Shown: piece by piece, positions 30,201-45,317 of the stretch
Numbering within the stretch: the stretch's first letter is position 1
Layout of the letters: every line of letters starts with the position of its first letter
DNA from: Oasisia sp. SBJ-2009
Lineage: Eukaryota > Annelida > Polychaeta > Sabellida > Siboglinidae
Length of the DNA: 64,000 nucleotides
Reading direction: 5' to 3'
NCBI GenBank assembly: GCA_964017155.1
Contig: OZ024861.1
Location: 620,001 to 684,000, forward strand
Program-made: the position numbers and the translations under genes
Notes under the pieces: generated by a model
Database searches by the model: none
Told to the model about the DNA's origin: nothing
Seen by the model: only the letters and a program-made list of their open reading frames with translations

Positions 30201-32238
30201 CAATTGTTTTCAGTATTTCACTATTTGGCACTTATGTACAAGTCGGACCCACCTCAATGTTGCTATGATATCAGTATTTTTGTCAACATGTGATACTTGA
30301 TTAAATTAATTCATTCAATTATAATCATCTTGCGCGTATTTATGTTTTATAAACAGCGCGTCTTGGCAAACTTTTGAGGTCGAAAAGACAGCGCGGTTTG
30401 TGCCAGTCGCAAGCGCAGCGGTGCATGTTATTCCGCTGAGCATACGAAATGAGCGATAAACAGTTTGTTTATGCCGACCGCGCTGTCTTTTCGACCTCAA
30501 AAGTCTGCTAAGACGCGCTGTATATAAAACATAAATATGCGCAAGATGATTATAATTGATAGAATTAACAAAATCAAGTATCAAATGTTGACAAAGATAC
30601 AGTTATAATACCAAAATTGAGGTGGGCCCGACTTGTACATGAATCCCTAGACTTGCGGGCTCGTACCTTCACGCGCACTCTCTCATAAAAGCACGTATAC
30701 TCTCAATTTGTTTTCAGTATTTCACTATTTCGCACTTATGTACAAGTCGGACCCACCTCAATGTTGCTATTATATCAGTATTTTTGCCAACATTTGATAA
30801 TTGATTAAATTAATTCATTCAATTATAATCATCTTGCGCGTATTTATGTTTAATAAACAGCGTGTCTTGGCAAACTTTTGAGGTCGAAAAGACAGCGCGA
30901 TTTGTGCCAGTCGCAAGAGCAGCGGTGCATGTTACTGCGCTGAGCGTATGAAATAAGCGATAAACAGTTTGTTTATGCCGACCGCGCTGTCTTTTCGACC
31001 TCAAAAGTCTGCTAAGACGCGCTGTATATAAAACATAAATATGCGCAAGATGATTATAATTAATAGAATTAACAAAATCAAGTATCAAATGTTGGCAAAG
31101 ATACAGTTATAATACCAAAATTGAGGTGGGCCCGACTTGTACATCAATGCCTAGACTTGCCGGCTGGTACCTTCACGCGCACTCTCTCATAAAAGCACGT
31201 ATACTCTCAATTTGTTTTCACTATTTCACTATTTGGCACTTATGTAAAAGTCGGACCCACCTCAATGTTGCTATTATATCAGTATTTTTGCCAACATTTG
31301 ATACTTGATTAAATTAATTCATTCAATTATAATCATCTTGCGCGTATTTATGTTTAATAAACAGCGTGTCTTGGCAAACTTTTGAGGTCGAAAAGACAGC
31401 GCGATTTGTGCCAGTCGCAAGCGCAGCGGTGCCTGTTACTCCGTTGAGCATACGAAATGAGCGATCAACAGTTTGTTTATGCCGACCGCGCTGCCTTTTC
31501 GACCTCAAAAGTCTGCTAAGACGCGATGTATATAAAACATAAATATGCGCAAGATGATTATAATTAATAGAATTAACAAAATCAAGTATCAAATGTTGGC
31601 AAAGATACAGTTTTAATACCAAAATTGAGGTGGGCCCGACTTGTACATAAGTGCCAACACTTGCGGCGCGTACCTTCACGCGCACTGACTCATAAAAGCA
31701 CATATACTATCAATTGTTTTCAGTATTTCACTATTTGCCACTTATGTACAAGTCGGACCCACCTCAATGTTGCTATGATATCAGTATTTTTGTCAACATG
31801 TGATACTTGATTAAATTAATTCATTCAATTATAATCATCTTGCGCGTATTTATGTTTTATAAACAGCGCGTCTTGGCAAACTTTTGAGGTCGAAAAGACA
31901 GCGCGGTTTGTGCCAGTCGCAAGCGCAGCGGTGCATGTTATTCCGCTGAGCATACGAAATGAGCGATAAACAGTTTGTTTATGCCGACCGCGCTGTCTTT
32001 TCGACCTCAAAAGTCTGCTAAGACGCGCTGTATATAAAACATAAATATGCGCAAGATGATTATAATTGATAGAATTAACAAAATCAAGTATCAAATGTTG
32101 GCAAAGATACAGTTATAATACCAAAATTAAGGTGGGCCCGACTTGTTCATAAGTGCCAACACTTGCGGGCGCGTACCTTCACGCGCACTCTCTCATAAAA
32201 GCACGTATACTCTCAATTGTTTTCAGTATTTCACTATT

Positions 32239-32741
32239 TGGCACTTATGTACAAGTCGGACCCACCTCAATGTTGCTATTATATCAGTATTTTTGCCAAC
32301 ATTTGAAACTTGATTAAATTAATTCATTCAATTATAATCATCTTGCGCGTATTTATGTTTTATAAACAGCGTGTCTTGGCAAACTTTTGAGGTCGAAAAG
32401 ACAGCGCGATTTGTGCCAGTCGCAAGCGCAGCGGTGCATGTTACTGCGCTGAGCTTATGAAATGAGCGATAAACAGTTTGTTTATGCCGACCGCGCTGTC
32501 TTTTCGACCTCAAAAGTCTGCTAAGACGCGCTGTATATAAAACATAAATATGCGCAAGATGATTATAATTGATAGAATTAACAAAATCAAGTATCAAATG
32601 TTGACAAAGATACAGTTATAATACCAAAATTGAGGTGGGCCCGACTTGTACATAAATCCCTAGACTTGCGGGCTCGTACCTTCACGCGCACTCTCTCATA
32701 AAAGCACGTATACTCTCAATTTGTTTTCAGTATTTCACTAT
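32239..32741. repeat. B/F chimeric monomer with a tightly placed junction
   Basis: The left half has B-type bases (GCGTGTCTTGG, GCAGCGG) and the right half F-type bases (GCATGTTACTGCGCTGAGCTTATG, read in two parts). The last B-specific base is at 32431 and the first F-specific base at 32438, so the switch lies in about seven bases in the loop. The same chimera recurs in the monomer near 35762, which shows that the recombinant was itself copied. Confidence 0.7.
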
Positions 32742-35700
32742 TTCGCACTTATGTACAAGTCGGACCCACCTCAATGTTGCTATTATATCAGTATTTTTGC
32801 CAACATTTGATACTTGATTAAATTAATTCATTCAATTATAATCATCTTGCGCGTATTTATGTTTAATAAACAGCGTGTCTTGGCAAACTTTTGAGGTCGA
32901 AAAGACAGCGCGATTTGTGCCAGTCGCAAGAGCAGCGGTGCATGTTACTGCGCTGAGCGTATGAAATAAGCGATAAACAGTTTGTTTATGCCGACCGCGC
33001 TGTCTTTTCGACCTCAAAAGTCTGCTAAGACGCGCTGTATATAAAACATAAATATGCGCAAGATGATTATAATTAATAGAATTAACAAAATCAAGTATCA
33101 AATGTTGGCAAAGATACAGTTATAATACCAAAATTGAGGTGGGCCCGACTTGTACATCAATGCCTAGACTTGCCGGCTGGTACCTTCACGCGCACTCTCT
33201 CATAAAAGCACGTATACTCTCAATTTGTTTTCACTATTTCACTATTTGGCACTTATGTAAAAGTCGGACCCACCTCAATGTTGCTATTATATCAGTATTT
33301 TTGCCAACATTTGATACTTGATTAAATTAATTCATTCAATTATAATCATCTTGCGCGTATTTATGTTTAATAAACAGCGTGTCTTGGCAAACTTTTGAGG
33401 TCGAAAAGACAGCGCGATTTGTGCCAGTCGCAAGCGCAGCGGTGCCTGTTACTCCGTTGAGCATACGAAATGAGCGATCAACAGTTTGTTTATGCCGACC
33501 GCGCTGCCTTTTCGACCTCAAAAGTCTGCTAAGACGCGATGTATATAAAACATAAATATGCGCAAGATGATTATAATTAATAGAATTAACAAAATCAAGT
33601 ATCAAATGTTGGCAAAGATACAGTTTTAATACCAAAATTGAGGTGGGCCCGACTTGTACATAAGTGCCAACACTTGCGGCGCGTACCTTCACGCGCACTG
33701 ACTCATAAAAGCACATATACTATCAATTGTTTTCAGTATTTCACTATTTGCCACTTATGTACAAGTCGGACCCACCTCAATGTTGCTATGATATCAGTAT
33801 TTTTGTCAACATGTGATACTTGATTAAATTAATTCATTCAATTATAATCATCTTGCGCGTATTTATGTTTTATAAACAGCGCGTCTTGGCAAACTTTTGA
33901 GGTCGAAAAGACAGCGCGGTTTGTGCCAGTCGCAAGCGCAGCGGTGCATGTTATTCCGCTGAGCATACGAAATGAGCGATAAACAGTTTGTTTATGCCGA
34001 CCGCGCTGTCTTTTCGACCTCAAAAGTCTGCTAAGACGCGCTGTATATAAAACATAAATATGCGCAAGATGATTATAATTGATAGAATTAACAAAATCAA
34101 GTATCAAATGTTGGCAAAGATACAGTTATAATACCAAAATTAAGGTGGGCCCGACTTGTTCATAAGTGCCAACACTTGCGGGCGCGTACCTTCACGCGCA
34201 CTGTCTCATAAAAGCACGTATACTATCAATTGTTTTCAGTATTTCACTATTTGGCACTTATGTACAAGTCGGACCCACCTCAATGTTGCTATTATATCAG
34301 TATTTTTGCCAACATTTGATACTTGATTAAATTAATTCTTTCAATTATAATCACCTTGCGCGTATTTATGTTTCATAAACAGCGCGTCTTGGCAAACTTT
34401 TGAGGTCGAAAAGACAGCGCGATTTGTGCCAGTCGCAAGAGCAGCGGTGCATGTTACTGCGCTGAGCGTATGAAATGAGCGATAAACAGTTTGTTTATGC
34501 CGACCGCGCTGTCTTTTCGACCTCAAAAGTCTGCTAAGACGCGCTGTATATAAAACATAAATATGCGCAAGATGATTATAATTGATAGAATTAACAAAAT
34601 CAAGTATCAAATGTTGACAAAGATACATTTATAATACCAAAATTGAGGAGGGCCCGACTTGTGCATAAATGCCTAGACTTGCCGGCTGGTACCTTCACGC
34701 GCACTCTCTCATAAAAGCACGTATACTCTCAATTTGTTTTCAGTATTTCACTATTTGGCACTTATGTACAAGTCGGACCCACCTCAATGTTGCTATTATA
34801 TCAGTATTTTTGCCAACATTTGATACTTGATTAAATTAATTCATTCAATTATGATCATCTTGCGCGTATTTATGTTTTATAAACAGCGCGTCTTGGCAAA
34901 CTTTTGAGGTCGAAAAGACAGCGCGATTTGTGCCAGTCGCAAGCGCAGCGGTGCATGTTACTCCGTTGAGCATACGAAATGAGCGATAAACAGTTTGTTT
35001 ATGCCGACCGCGCTGCCTTTTCGACCTCAAAAGTCTGCTAAGACGCGATGTATATAAAACATAAATATGCGCAAGATGATTATAAGTAATAGAATTAACA
35101 AAATCAAGTATCAAATGTTGGCAAAGATACAGTTATAATACCAAAATTGAGGTGGGCCCGACTTGTACATAAGTGCCAACACTTGCGGCGCGTACCTTCA
35201 CGCGCACTGTCTCATAAAAGCACATATACTATCAATTGTTTTCAGTATTTCACTATTTGGCACTTATGTACAAGTCGGACCCACCTCAATGTTGCTATGA
35301 TATCAGTATTTTTGTCAACATGTGATACTTGATTAAATTAATTCATTCAATTATAATCATCTTGCGCGTATTTATGTTTTATAAACAGCGCGTCTTGGCA
35401 AACTTTTGAGGTCGAAAAGACAGCGCGGTTTGTGCCAGTCGCAAGCGCAGCGGTGCATGTTATTCCGCTGAGCATACGAAATGAGCGATAAACAGTTTGT
35501 TTATGCCGACCGCGCTGTCTTTTCGACCTCAAAAGTCTGCTAAGACGCGCTGTATATAAAACATAAATATGCGCAAGATGATTATAATTGATAGAATTAA
35601 CAAAATCAAGTATCAAATGTTGACAAAGATACAGTTATAATACCAAAATTGAGGTGGGCCCGACTTGTACATGAATCCCTAGACTTGCGGGCTCGTACCT

Positions 35701-38700
35701 TCACGCGCACTCTCTCATAAAAGCACGTATACTCTCAATTTGTTTTCAGTATTTCACTATTTCGCACTTATGTACAAGTCGGACCCACCTCAATGTTGCT
35801 ATTATATCAGTATTTTTGCCAACATTTGATAATTGATTAAATTAATTCATTCAATTATAATCATCTTGCGCGTATTTATGTTTTATAAACAGCGTGTCTT
35901 GGCAAACTTTTGAGGTCGAAAAGACAGCGCGATTTGTGCCAGTCGCAAGCGCAGCGGTGCATGTTACTGCGCTGAGCTTATGAAATGAGCGATAAACAGT
36001 TTGTTTATGCCGACCGCGCTGTCTTTTCGACCTCAAAAGTCTGCTAAGACGCGCTGTATATAAAACATAAATATGCGCAAGATGATTATAATTGATAGAA
36101 TTAACAAAATCAAGTATCAAATGTTGACAAAGATACAGTTATAATACCAAAATTGAGGTGGGCCCGACTTGTACATAAGTGCCAACACTTGCGGCGCGTA
36201 CCTTCACGCGCACTGTCTCATAAAAGCACATATACTATCAATTGTTTTCAGTATTTCACTATTTGGCACTTATGTACAAGTCGGACCCACCTCAATGTTG
36301 CTATGATATCAGTATTTTTGTCTACATGTGATACTTGATTAAATTAATTCATTCAATTATAATCATCTTGCGCGTATTTATGTTTTATAAACAGCGCGTC
36401 TTGGCAAACTTTTGAGGTCGAAAAGACAGCGCGGTTTGTGCCAGTCGCAAGCGCAGCGGTGCATGTTATTCCGCTGAGCATACGAAATGAGCGATAAACA
36501 GTTTGTTTATGCCGACCGCGCTGTCTTTTCGACCTCAAAAGTCTGCTAAGACGCGCTGTATATAAAACATAAATATGCGCAAGATGATTATAATTGATAG
36601 AATTAATAAAATCAAGTATCAAATGTTGGCAAAGATACAGTTATAATACCAAAATTAAGGTGGGCCCGACTTGTACATAAGTGCCAACACTTGCGGGCGC
36701 GTACCTTCACGCGCACTCTCTCATAAAAGCACGTATACTCTCAATTGTTTTCAGTATTTCACTATTTGGCACTAATGTACAAGTTGGACCCACCTCAATG
36801 TTGCTATTATATCAGTATTTTTGCCAACATCTGATACTTGATTAAATTAATTCTTTCAATTATAATCACCTTGCGCGTATTTATGTTTCATAAACAGCGC
36901 GTCTTGGCAAACTTTTGAGGTCGAAAAGACAACGCGATTTGTGCCAGTCGCAAGCGCACCGGTGCATGTTACTGCGCTGAGCTTATGAAATGAGCGATAA
37001 ACAGTTTGTTTATGCCGACCGCGCTGTCTTTTCGACCTCAAAAGTCTGCTAAGACGCGCTGTATATAAAACATAAATATGCGCAAGATGATTATAATTGA
37101 TAGAATTAACAAAATCAAGTATCAAATGTTGACAAAGATACAGTTATAATACCAAAATTGAGGTGGGCCCGACTTGTACATAAGTGCCAACACTTGCGGC
37201 GCGTACCTTCACGCGCACTGTCTCATAAAAGCACGTATACTATCAATTGTTTTCAGTATTTCACTATTTGGCACTTATGTACAAGTCGGACCCACCTCAA
37301 TGTTGCTATTATATCAGTATTTTTGCCAACATTTGATACTTGATTAAATTAATTCTTTCAATTATAATCACCTTGCGCGTATTTATGTTTCATAAACAGC
37401 GCGTCTTGGCAAACTTTTGAGGTCGAAAAGACAGCGCGATTTGTGCCAGTCGCAAGAGCAGCGGTGCATGTTACTGCGCTGAGCGTATGAAATGAGCGAT
37501 AAACAGTTTGTTTATGCCGACCGCGCTGTCTTTTCGACCTCAAAAGTCTGCTAAGACGCGCTGTATATAAAACATAAATATGCGCAAGATGATTATAATT
37601 GATAGAATTAACAAAATCAAGTATCAAATGTTGACAAAGATACATTTATAATACCAAAATTGAGGAGGGCCCGACTTGTACATAAATGCCTAGACTTGCC
37701 GGCTGGTACCTTCACGCGCACTCTCTCATAAAAGCACGTATACTCTCAATTTGTTTTCAGTATTTCACTATTTGGCACTTATGTACAAGTCGGACCCACC
37801 TCAATGTTGCTATTATATCAGTATTTTTGCCAACATTTGATACTTGATTAAATTAATTCATTCAATTATGATCATCTTGCGCGTATTTATGTTTTATAAA
37901 CAGCGCGTCTTGGCAAACTTTTGAGGTCGAAAAGACAGCGCGATTTGTGCCAGTCGCAAGCGCAGCGGTGCATGTTACTCCGTTGAGCATACGAAATGAG
38001 CGATAAACAGTTTGTTTATGCCGACCGCGCTGCCTTTTCGACCTCAAAAGTCTGCTAAGACGCGATGTATATAAAACATAAATATGCGCAAGATGATTAT
38101 AAGTAATAGAATTAACAAAATCAAGTATCAAATGTTGGCAAAGATACAGTTATAATACCAAAATTGAGGTGGGCCCGACTTGTACATAAGTGCCAACACT
38201 TGCGGCGCGTACCTTCACGCGCACTGTCTCATAAAAGCACATATACTATCAATTGTTTTCAGTATTTCACTATTTGGCACTTATGTACAAGTCGGACCCA
38301 CCTCAATGTTGCTATGATATCAGTATTTTTGTCAACATGTGATACTTGATTAAATTAATTCATTCAATTATAATCATCTTGCGCGTATTTATGTTTTATA
38401 AACAGCGCGTCTTGGCAAACTTTTGAGGTCGAAAAGACAGCGCGGTTTGTGCCAGTCGCAAGCGCAGCGGTGCATGTTATTCCGCTGAGCATACGAAATG
38501 AGCGATAAACAGTTTGTTTATGCCGACCGCGCTGTCTTTTCGACCTCAAAAGTCTGCTAAGACGCGCTGTATATAAAACATAAATATGCGCAAGATGATT
38601 ATAATTGATAGAATTAACAAAATCAAGTATCAAATGTTGACAAAGATACAGTTATAATACCAAAATTGAGGTGGGCCCGACTTGTACATGAATCCCTAGA

Positions 38701-39786
38701 CTTGCGGGCTCGTACCTTCACGCGCACTCTCTCATAAAAGCACGTATACTCTCAATTTGTTTTCAGTATTTCACTATTTCGCACTTATGTACAAGTCGGA
38801 CCCACCTCAATGTTGCTATTATATCAGTATTTTTGCCAACATTTGATAATTGATTAAATTAATTCATTCAATTATAATCATCTTGCGCGTATTTATGTTT
38901 AATAAACAGCGTGTCTTGGCAAACTTTTGAGGTCGAAAAGACAGCGCGATTTGTGCCAGTCGCAAGAGCAGCGGTGCATGTTACTGCGCTGAGCGTATGA
39001 AATAAGCGATAAACAGTTTGTTTATGCCGACCGCGCTGTCTTTTCGACCTCAAAAGTCTGCTAAGACGCGCTGTATATAAAACATAAATATGCGCAAGAT
39101 GATTATAATTAATAGAATTAACAAAATCAAGTATCAAATGTTGGCAAAGATACAGTTATAATACCAAAATTGAGGTGGGCCCGACTTGTACATCAATGCC
39201 TAGACTTGCCGGCTGGTACCTTCACGCGCACTCTCTCATAAAAGCACGTATACTCTCAATTTGTTTTCACTATTTCACTATTTGGCACTTATGTAAAAGT
39301 CGGACCCACCTCAATGTTGCTATTATATCAGTATTTTTGCCAACATTTGATACTTGATTAAATTAATTCATTCAATTATAATCATCTTGCGCGTATTTAT
39401 GTTTAATAAACAGCGTGTCTTGGCAAACTTTTGAGGTCGAAAAGACAGCGCGATTTGTGCCAGTCGCAAGCGCAGCGGTGCCTGTTACTCCGTTGAGCAT
39501 ACGAAATGAGCGATCAACAGTTTGTTTATGCCGACCGCGCTGCCTTTTCGACCTCAAAAGTCTGCTAAGACGCGATGTATATAAAACATAAATATGCGCA
39601 AGATGATTATAATTAATAGAATTAACAAAATCAAGTATCAAATGTTGGCAAAGATACAGTTTTAATACCAAAATTGAGGTGGGCCCGACTTGTACATGAA
39701 TCCCTAGACTTGCGGGCTCGTACCTTCACGCGCACTCTCTCATAAAAGCACGTATACTCTCAATTTGTTTTCAGTATTTCACTATT

Positions 39787-42700
39787 TCGCACTTATGTAC
39801 AAGTCGGACCCACCTCAATGTTGCTATTATATCAGTATTTTTGCCAACATTTGATAATTGATTAAATTAATTCATTCAATTATAATCATCTTGCGCGTAT
39901 TTATGTTTAATAAACAGCGTGTCTTGGCAAACTTTTGAGGTCGAAAAGACAGCGCGATTTGTGCCAGTCGCAAGAGCAGCGGTGCATGTTACTGCGCTGA
40001 GCGTATGAAATAAGCGATAAACAGTTTGTTTATGCCGACCGCGCTGTCTTTTCGACCTCAAAAGTCTGCTAAGACGCGCTGTATATAAAACATAAATATG
40101 CGCAAGATGATTATAATTAATAGAATTAACAAAATCAAGTATCAAATGTTGGCAAAGATACAGTTATAATACCAAAATTGAGGTGGGCCCGACTTGTACA
40201 TCAATGCCTAGACTTGCCGGCTGGTACCTTCACGCGCACTCTCTCATAAAAGCACGTATACTCTCAATTTGTTTTCACTATTTCACTATTTGGCACTTAT
40301 GTAAAAGTCGGACCCACCTCAATGTTGCTATTATATCAGTATTTTTGCCAACATTTGATACTTGATTAAATTAATTCATTCAATTATAATCATCTTGCGC
40401 GTATTTATGTTTAATAAACAGCGTGTCTTGGCAAACTTTTGAGGTCGAAAAGACAGCGCGATTTGTGCCAGTCGCAAGCGCAGCGGTGCCTGTTACTCCG
40501 TTGAGCATACGAAATGAGCGATCAACAGTTTGTTTATGCCGACCGCGCTGCCTTTTCGACCTCAAAAGTCTGCTAAGACGCGATGTATATAAAACATAAA
40601 TATGCGCAAGATGATTATAATTAATAGAATTAACAAAATCAAGTATCAAATGTTGGCAAAGATACAGTTTTAATACCAAAATTGAGGTGGGCCCGACTTG
40701 TACATAAGTGCCAACACTTGCGGCGCGTACCTTCACGCGCACTGACTCATAAAAGCACATATACTATCAATTGTTTTCAGTATTTCACTATTTGCCACTT
40801 ATGTACAAGTCGGACCCACCTCAATGTTGCTATGATATCAGTATTTTTGTCAACATGTGATACTTGATTAAATTAATTCATTCAATTATAATCATCTTGC
40901 GCGTATTTATGTTTTATAAACAGCGCGTCTTGGCAAACTTTTGAGGTCGAAAAGACAGCGCGGTTTGTGCCAGTCGCAAGCGCAGCGGTGCATGTTATTC
41001 CGCTGAGCATACGAAATGAGCGATAAACAGTTTGTTTATGCCGACCGCGCTGTCTTTTCGACCTCAAAAGTCTGCTAAGACGCGCTGTATATAAAACATA
41101 AATATGCGCAAGATGATTATAATTGATAGAATTAACAAAATCAAGTATCAAATGTTGGCAAAGATACAGTTATAATACCAAAATTAAGGTGGGCCCGACT
41201 TGTTCATAAGTGCCAACACTTGCGGGCGCGTACCTTCACGCGCTCTCTCTCATAAAAGCACGTATACTCTCAATTGTTTTCAGTATTTCACTATTTGGCA
41301 CTTATGTACAAGTCGGACCCACCTCAATGTTGCTATTATATCAGTATTTTTGCCAACATTTGAAACTTGATTAAATTAATTCATTCAATTATAATCATCT
41401 TGCGCGTATTTATGTTTTATAAACAGCGTGTCTTGGCAAACTTTTGAGGTCGAAAAGACAGCGCGATTTGTGCCAGTCGCAAGCGCAGCGGTGCCTGTTA
41501 CTCCGTTGAGCATACGAAATGAGCGATCAACAGTTTGTTTATGCCGACCGCGCTGCCTTTTCGACCTCAAAAGTCTGCTAAGACGCGCTGTATATAAAAC
41601 ATAAATATGCGCAAGATGATTATAATTAATAGAATTAACAAAATCAATTATCAAATGTTGGCAAAGATACAGTTATAATACCAAAATTGAGGTGGGCCCG
41701 ACTTGTACATAAGTGCCAACACTTGCGGCGCGTACCTTCACGCGCACTGTCTCATAAAAGCACGTATACTATCAATTGTTTTCAGTATTTCACTATTTGG
41801 CACTTATGTACAAGTCGGACCCACCTCAATGTTGCTATTATATCAGTATTTTTGCCAACATTTGATACTTGATTAAATTAATTCTTTCAATTATAATCAC
41901 CTTGCGCGTATTTATGTTATATAAACAGCGCGTCTTGGCAAACTTTTGAGGTCGAAAAGACAGCGCGATTTGTGCCAGTCGCAAGAGCAGCGGTGCATGT
42001 TACTGCGCTGAGCGTATGAAATGAGCGATAAACAGTTTGTTTATGCCGACCGCGCTGTCTTTTCGACCTCAAAAGTCTGCTAAGACGCGCTGTATATAAA
42101 ACATAAATATGCGCAAGATGATTACAATTGATAGAATTAACAAAATCAAGTATCAAATGTTGACAAAGATACATTTATAATACCAAAATTGAGGAGGGCC
42201 CGACTTGTACATCAATGCCTAGACTTGCCGGCTGGTACCTTCACGCGCACTCTCTCATAAAAGCACGTATACTCTCAATTTGTTTTCAGTATTTCACTAT
42301 TTGGCACTTATGTACAAGTCGGACCCACCTCAATGTTGCTATTATATCAGTATTTTTGCCAACATTTGATACTTGATTAAATTAATTCATTCAATTATGA
42401 TCATCTTGCGCGTATTTATGTTTTATAAACAGCGCGTCTTGGCAAACTTTTGAGGTCGAAAAGACAGCGCGATTTGTGCCAGTCGCAAGCGCAGCGGTGC
42501 ATGTTACTCCGTTGAGCATACGAAATGAGCGATAAACAGTTTGTTTATGCCGACCGCGCTGCCTTTTCGACCTCAAAAGTCTGCTAAGACGCGATGTATA
42601 TAAAACATAAATATGCGCAAGATGATTATAATTAATAGAATTAACAAAATCAAGTATCAAATGTTGGCAAAGATACAGTTATAATACCAAAATTGAGATG

Positions 42701-45317
42701 GGCCCGACTTGTACATCAGTGCCAACACTTGCGGCGCGTACCTTCACGCGCACTGTCTCATAAAAGCACATATACTATCAATTGTTTTCAGTATTTCACT
42801 ATTTGGCACTTATGTACAAGTCGGACCCACCTCAATGTTGCTATGATATCAGTATTTTTGTCAACATGTGATACTTGATTAAATTAATTCATTCAATTAT
42901 AATCATCTTGCGCGTATTTATGTTTTATAAACAGCGCGTCTTGGCAAACTTTTGAGGTCGAAAAGACAGCGCGGTTTGTGCCAGTCGCAAGCGCAGCGGT
43001 GCATGTTATTCCGCTGAGCATACGAAATGAGCGATAAACAGTTTGTTTATGCCGACCGCGCTGTCTTTTCGACCTCAAAAGTCTGCTAAGACGCGCTGTA
43101 TATAAAACATAAATATGCGCAAGATGATTATAATTGATAGAATTAATAAAATCAAGTATCAAATGTTGGCAAAGATACAGTTATAATACCAAAATTAAGG
43201 TGGGCCCGACTTGTACATAAGTGCCAACACTTGCGGGCGCGTACCTTCACGCGCACTCTCTCATAAAAGCACGTATACTCTCAATTGTTTTCAGTATTTC
43301 ACTATTTGGCACTAATGTACAAGTTGGACCCACCTCAATGTTGCTATTATATCAGTATTTTTGCCAACATGTGATACTTGATTAAATTAATTCTTTCAAT
43401 TATAATCACCTTGCGCGTATTTATGTTTCATAAACAGCGCGTCTTGGCAAACGTTTGAGGTCGAAAAGACAACGCGATTTGTGCCAGTCGCAAGCGCACC
43501 GGTGCATGTTACTGCGCTGAGCTTATGAAATGAGCGATAAACAGTTTGTTTATGCCGACCGCGCTGTCTTTTCGACCTCAAAAGTCTGCTAAGACGCGCT
43601 GTATATAAAACATAAATATGCGCAAGATGATTATAATTGATAGAATTAACAAAATCAAGTATCAAATGTTGACAAAGATACAGTTATAATACCAAAATTG
43701 AGGTGGGCCCGACTTGTACATAAATCCCTAGACTTGCGGGCTCGTACCTTCACGCGCACTCTCTCATAAAAGCACGTATACTCTCAATTTGTTTTCAGTA
43801 TTTCACTATTTGGCACTTATGTACAAGTCGGACCCACCTCAATGTTGCTATTATATCAGTATTTTTGCCAACATTTGATACTTGATTAAATTAATTCATT
43901 CAATTATAATCATCTTGCGCGTATTTATGTTTAATAAACAGCGTGTCTTGGCAAACTTTTGAGGTCGAAAAGACAGCGCGATTTGTGCCAGTCGCAAGCG
44001 CAGCGGTGCCTGTTACTCCGTTGAGCATACGAAATGAGCGATCAACAGTTTGTTTATGCCGACCGCGCTGCCTTTTCGACCTCAAAAGTCTGCTAAGACG
44101 CGCTGTATATAAAACATAAATATGCGCAAGATGATTATAATTAATAGAATTAACAAAATCAAGTATCAAATGTTGGCAAAGATACAGTTATAATACCAAA
44201 ATTGAGGTGGGCCCGACTTGTACATAAGTGCCAACACTTGCGGCGCGTACCTTCACGCGCACTGTCTCATAAAAGCACGTATACTATCAATTGTTTTCAG
44301 TATTTCACTATTTGGCACTAATGTACAAGTCGGACCCACCTCAATGTTGCTATTATATCAGTATTTTTGCCAACATTTGATACTTGATTAAATTAATTCT
44401 TTCAATTATAATCACCTTGCGCGTATTTATGTTTCATAAACAGCGCGTTTTGGCAAACTTTTGAGGTCGAAAAGACAGCGCGATTTGTGCCAGTCGCAAG
44501 AGCAGCGGTGCATGTTACTGCGCTGAGCGTATGAAATGAGCGATAAACAGTTTGTTTATGCCGACCGCGCTGTCTTTTCGACCTCAAAAGTCTGCTAAGA
44601 CGCGCTGTATATAAAACATAAATATGCGCAAGATGATTATAATTGATAGAATTAACAAAATCAAGTATCAAATGTTGGCAAAGATACAGTTATAATATCA
44701 AAATTGAGGTGGGCCCGACTTGTACATAAGTGCCAACACTTGCGGCGCGTACCTTCACGCGCACTGTCTCATAAAAGCACATATACTATCAATTGTTTTC
44801 AGTATTTCACTATTTGGCACTTATGTACAAGTCGGACCCACCTCAATGTTGCTATTATATCAGTATTTTTGCCAACATTTGATACTTGATTAAATTAATT
44901 CTTTCAATTATAATCACCTTGCGCGTATTTATGTTTCATAAACAGCGCGTCTTGGCAAACTTTTGAGGTCGAAAAGACAACGCGATTTGTGCCAGTCGCA
45001 AGCGCACCGGTGCATGTTACTGCGCTGAGCTTATGAAATCAGCGATAAACAGTTTGTTTATGCCGACCGCGCTGTCTTTTCGACCTCAAAAGTCTGCTAA
45101 GACGCGCTGTATATAAAACGTAAATATGCGCAAGATGATTATAATTGATAGAATTAACAAAATCAAGTATCAAATGTTGGCAAAGATAGAGTTATTATAC
45201 CAAAATTGAGGTGGGCCCGACTTGTACATAAGTGCCAACACTTGCGGGCGCGTACCTTCACGCGCACTCTCTCATAAAAGCACGTATACTCTCAATTGTT
45301 TTCAGTATTTCACTATT
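39787..45317. repeat. Right copy of the long-range segmental duplication
   Basis: Eleven monomers in the order H I A B C D E F G Q F' match 1055-8596 apart from the extra ABCD there. The same rare changes occur at the expected offset: GCGCGTTTTGG at 44444, ATAATATCA at 44692, GAAATCAGCG near 45035, AAAACGTAAA near 45116 and GATAGAGTTATTATACC near 45186. Beyond 45317 the two loci part: type F follows here, type I follows on the left. Confidence 0.8.
40380..40760 (-). other. Longest recurrent reading frame (126 codons), judged non-coding
   Basis: A minus-strand frame opens with ATG in the spacer of type I monomers and runs through both palindrome arms. The middle is rich in Arg and Lys (RLSRLLRSKRQRGRHK). 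It recurs at 1648, 8689, 10702, 31323 and 33336, and shorter forms of 85-95 codons exist in nearly all monomers. I judge it non-coding: most of the short forms lack an ATG and open with TTG, the type-diagnostic loop changes nearly all replace amino acids, some monomers carry stops or frameshifts, and the ends are encoded by complementary copies of one arm. I recognise no domain. Confidence 0.15.

Larger units (their letters stand above)
27210..40792. repeat. Array domain 3, C'D'A trimers and H-I units
   Basis: The order is G, C'D'A, C'D'A, H I A, B/F chimera, H I A, C'D'A, B/F chimera, E F, C'D'A, H I, H I. D' is marked by TTATAAGTAATAG, seen near 28542, 30050, 35082 and 38099 here and not in the first 27 kb. 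Two C'D'A trimers (from 29220 and from 34252) share the rare CTTGTGCATAAATGCC, so one is a copy of the other 5,032 bp away. Confidence 0.75.
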
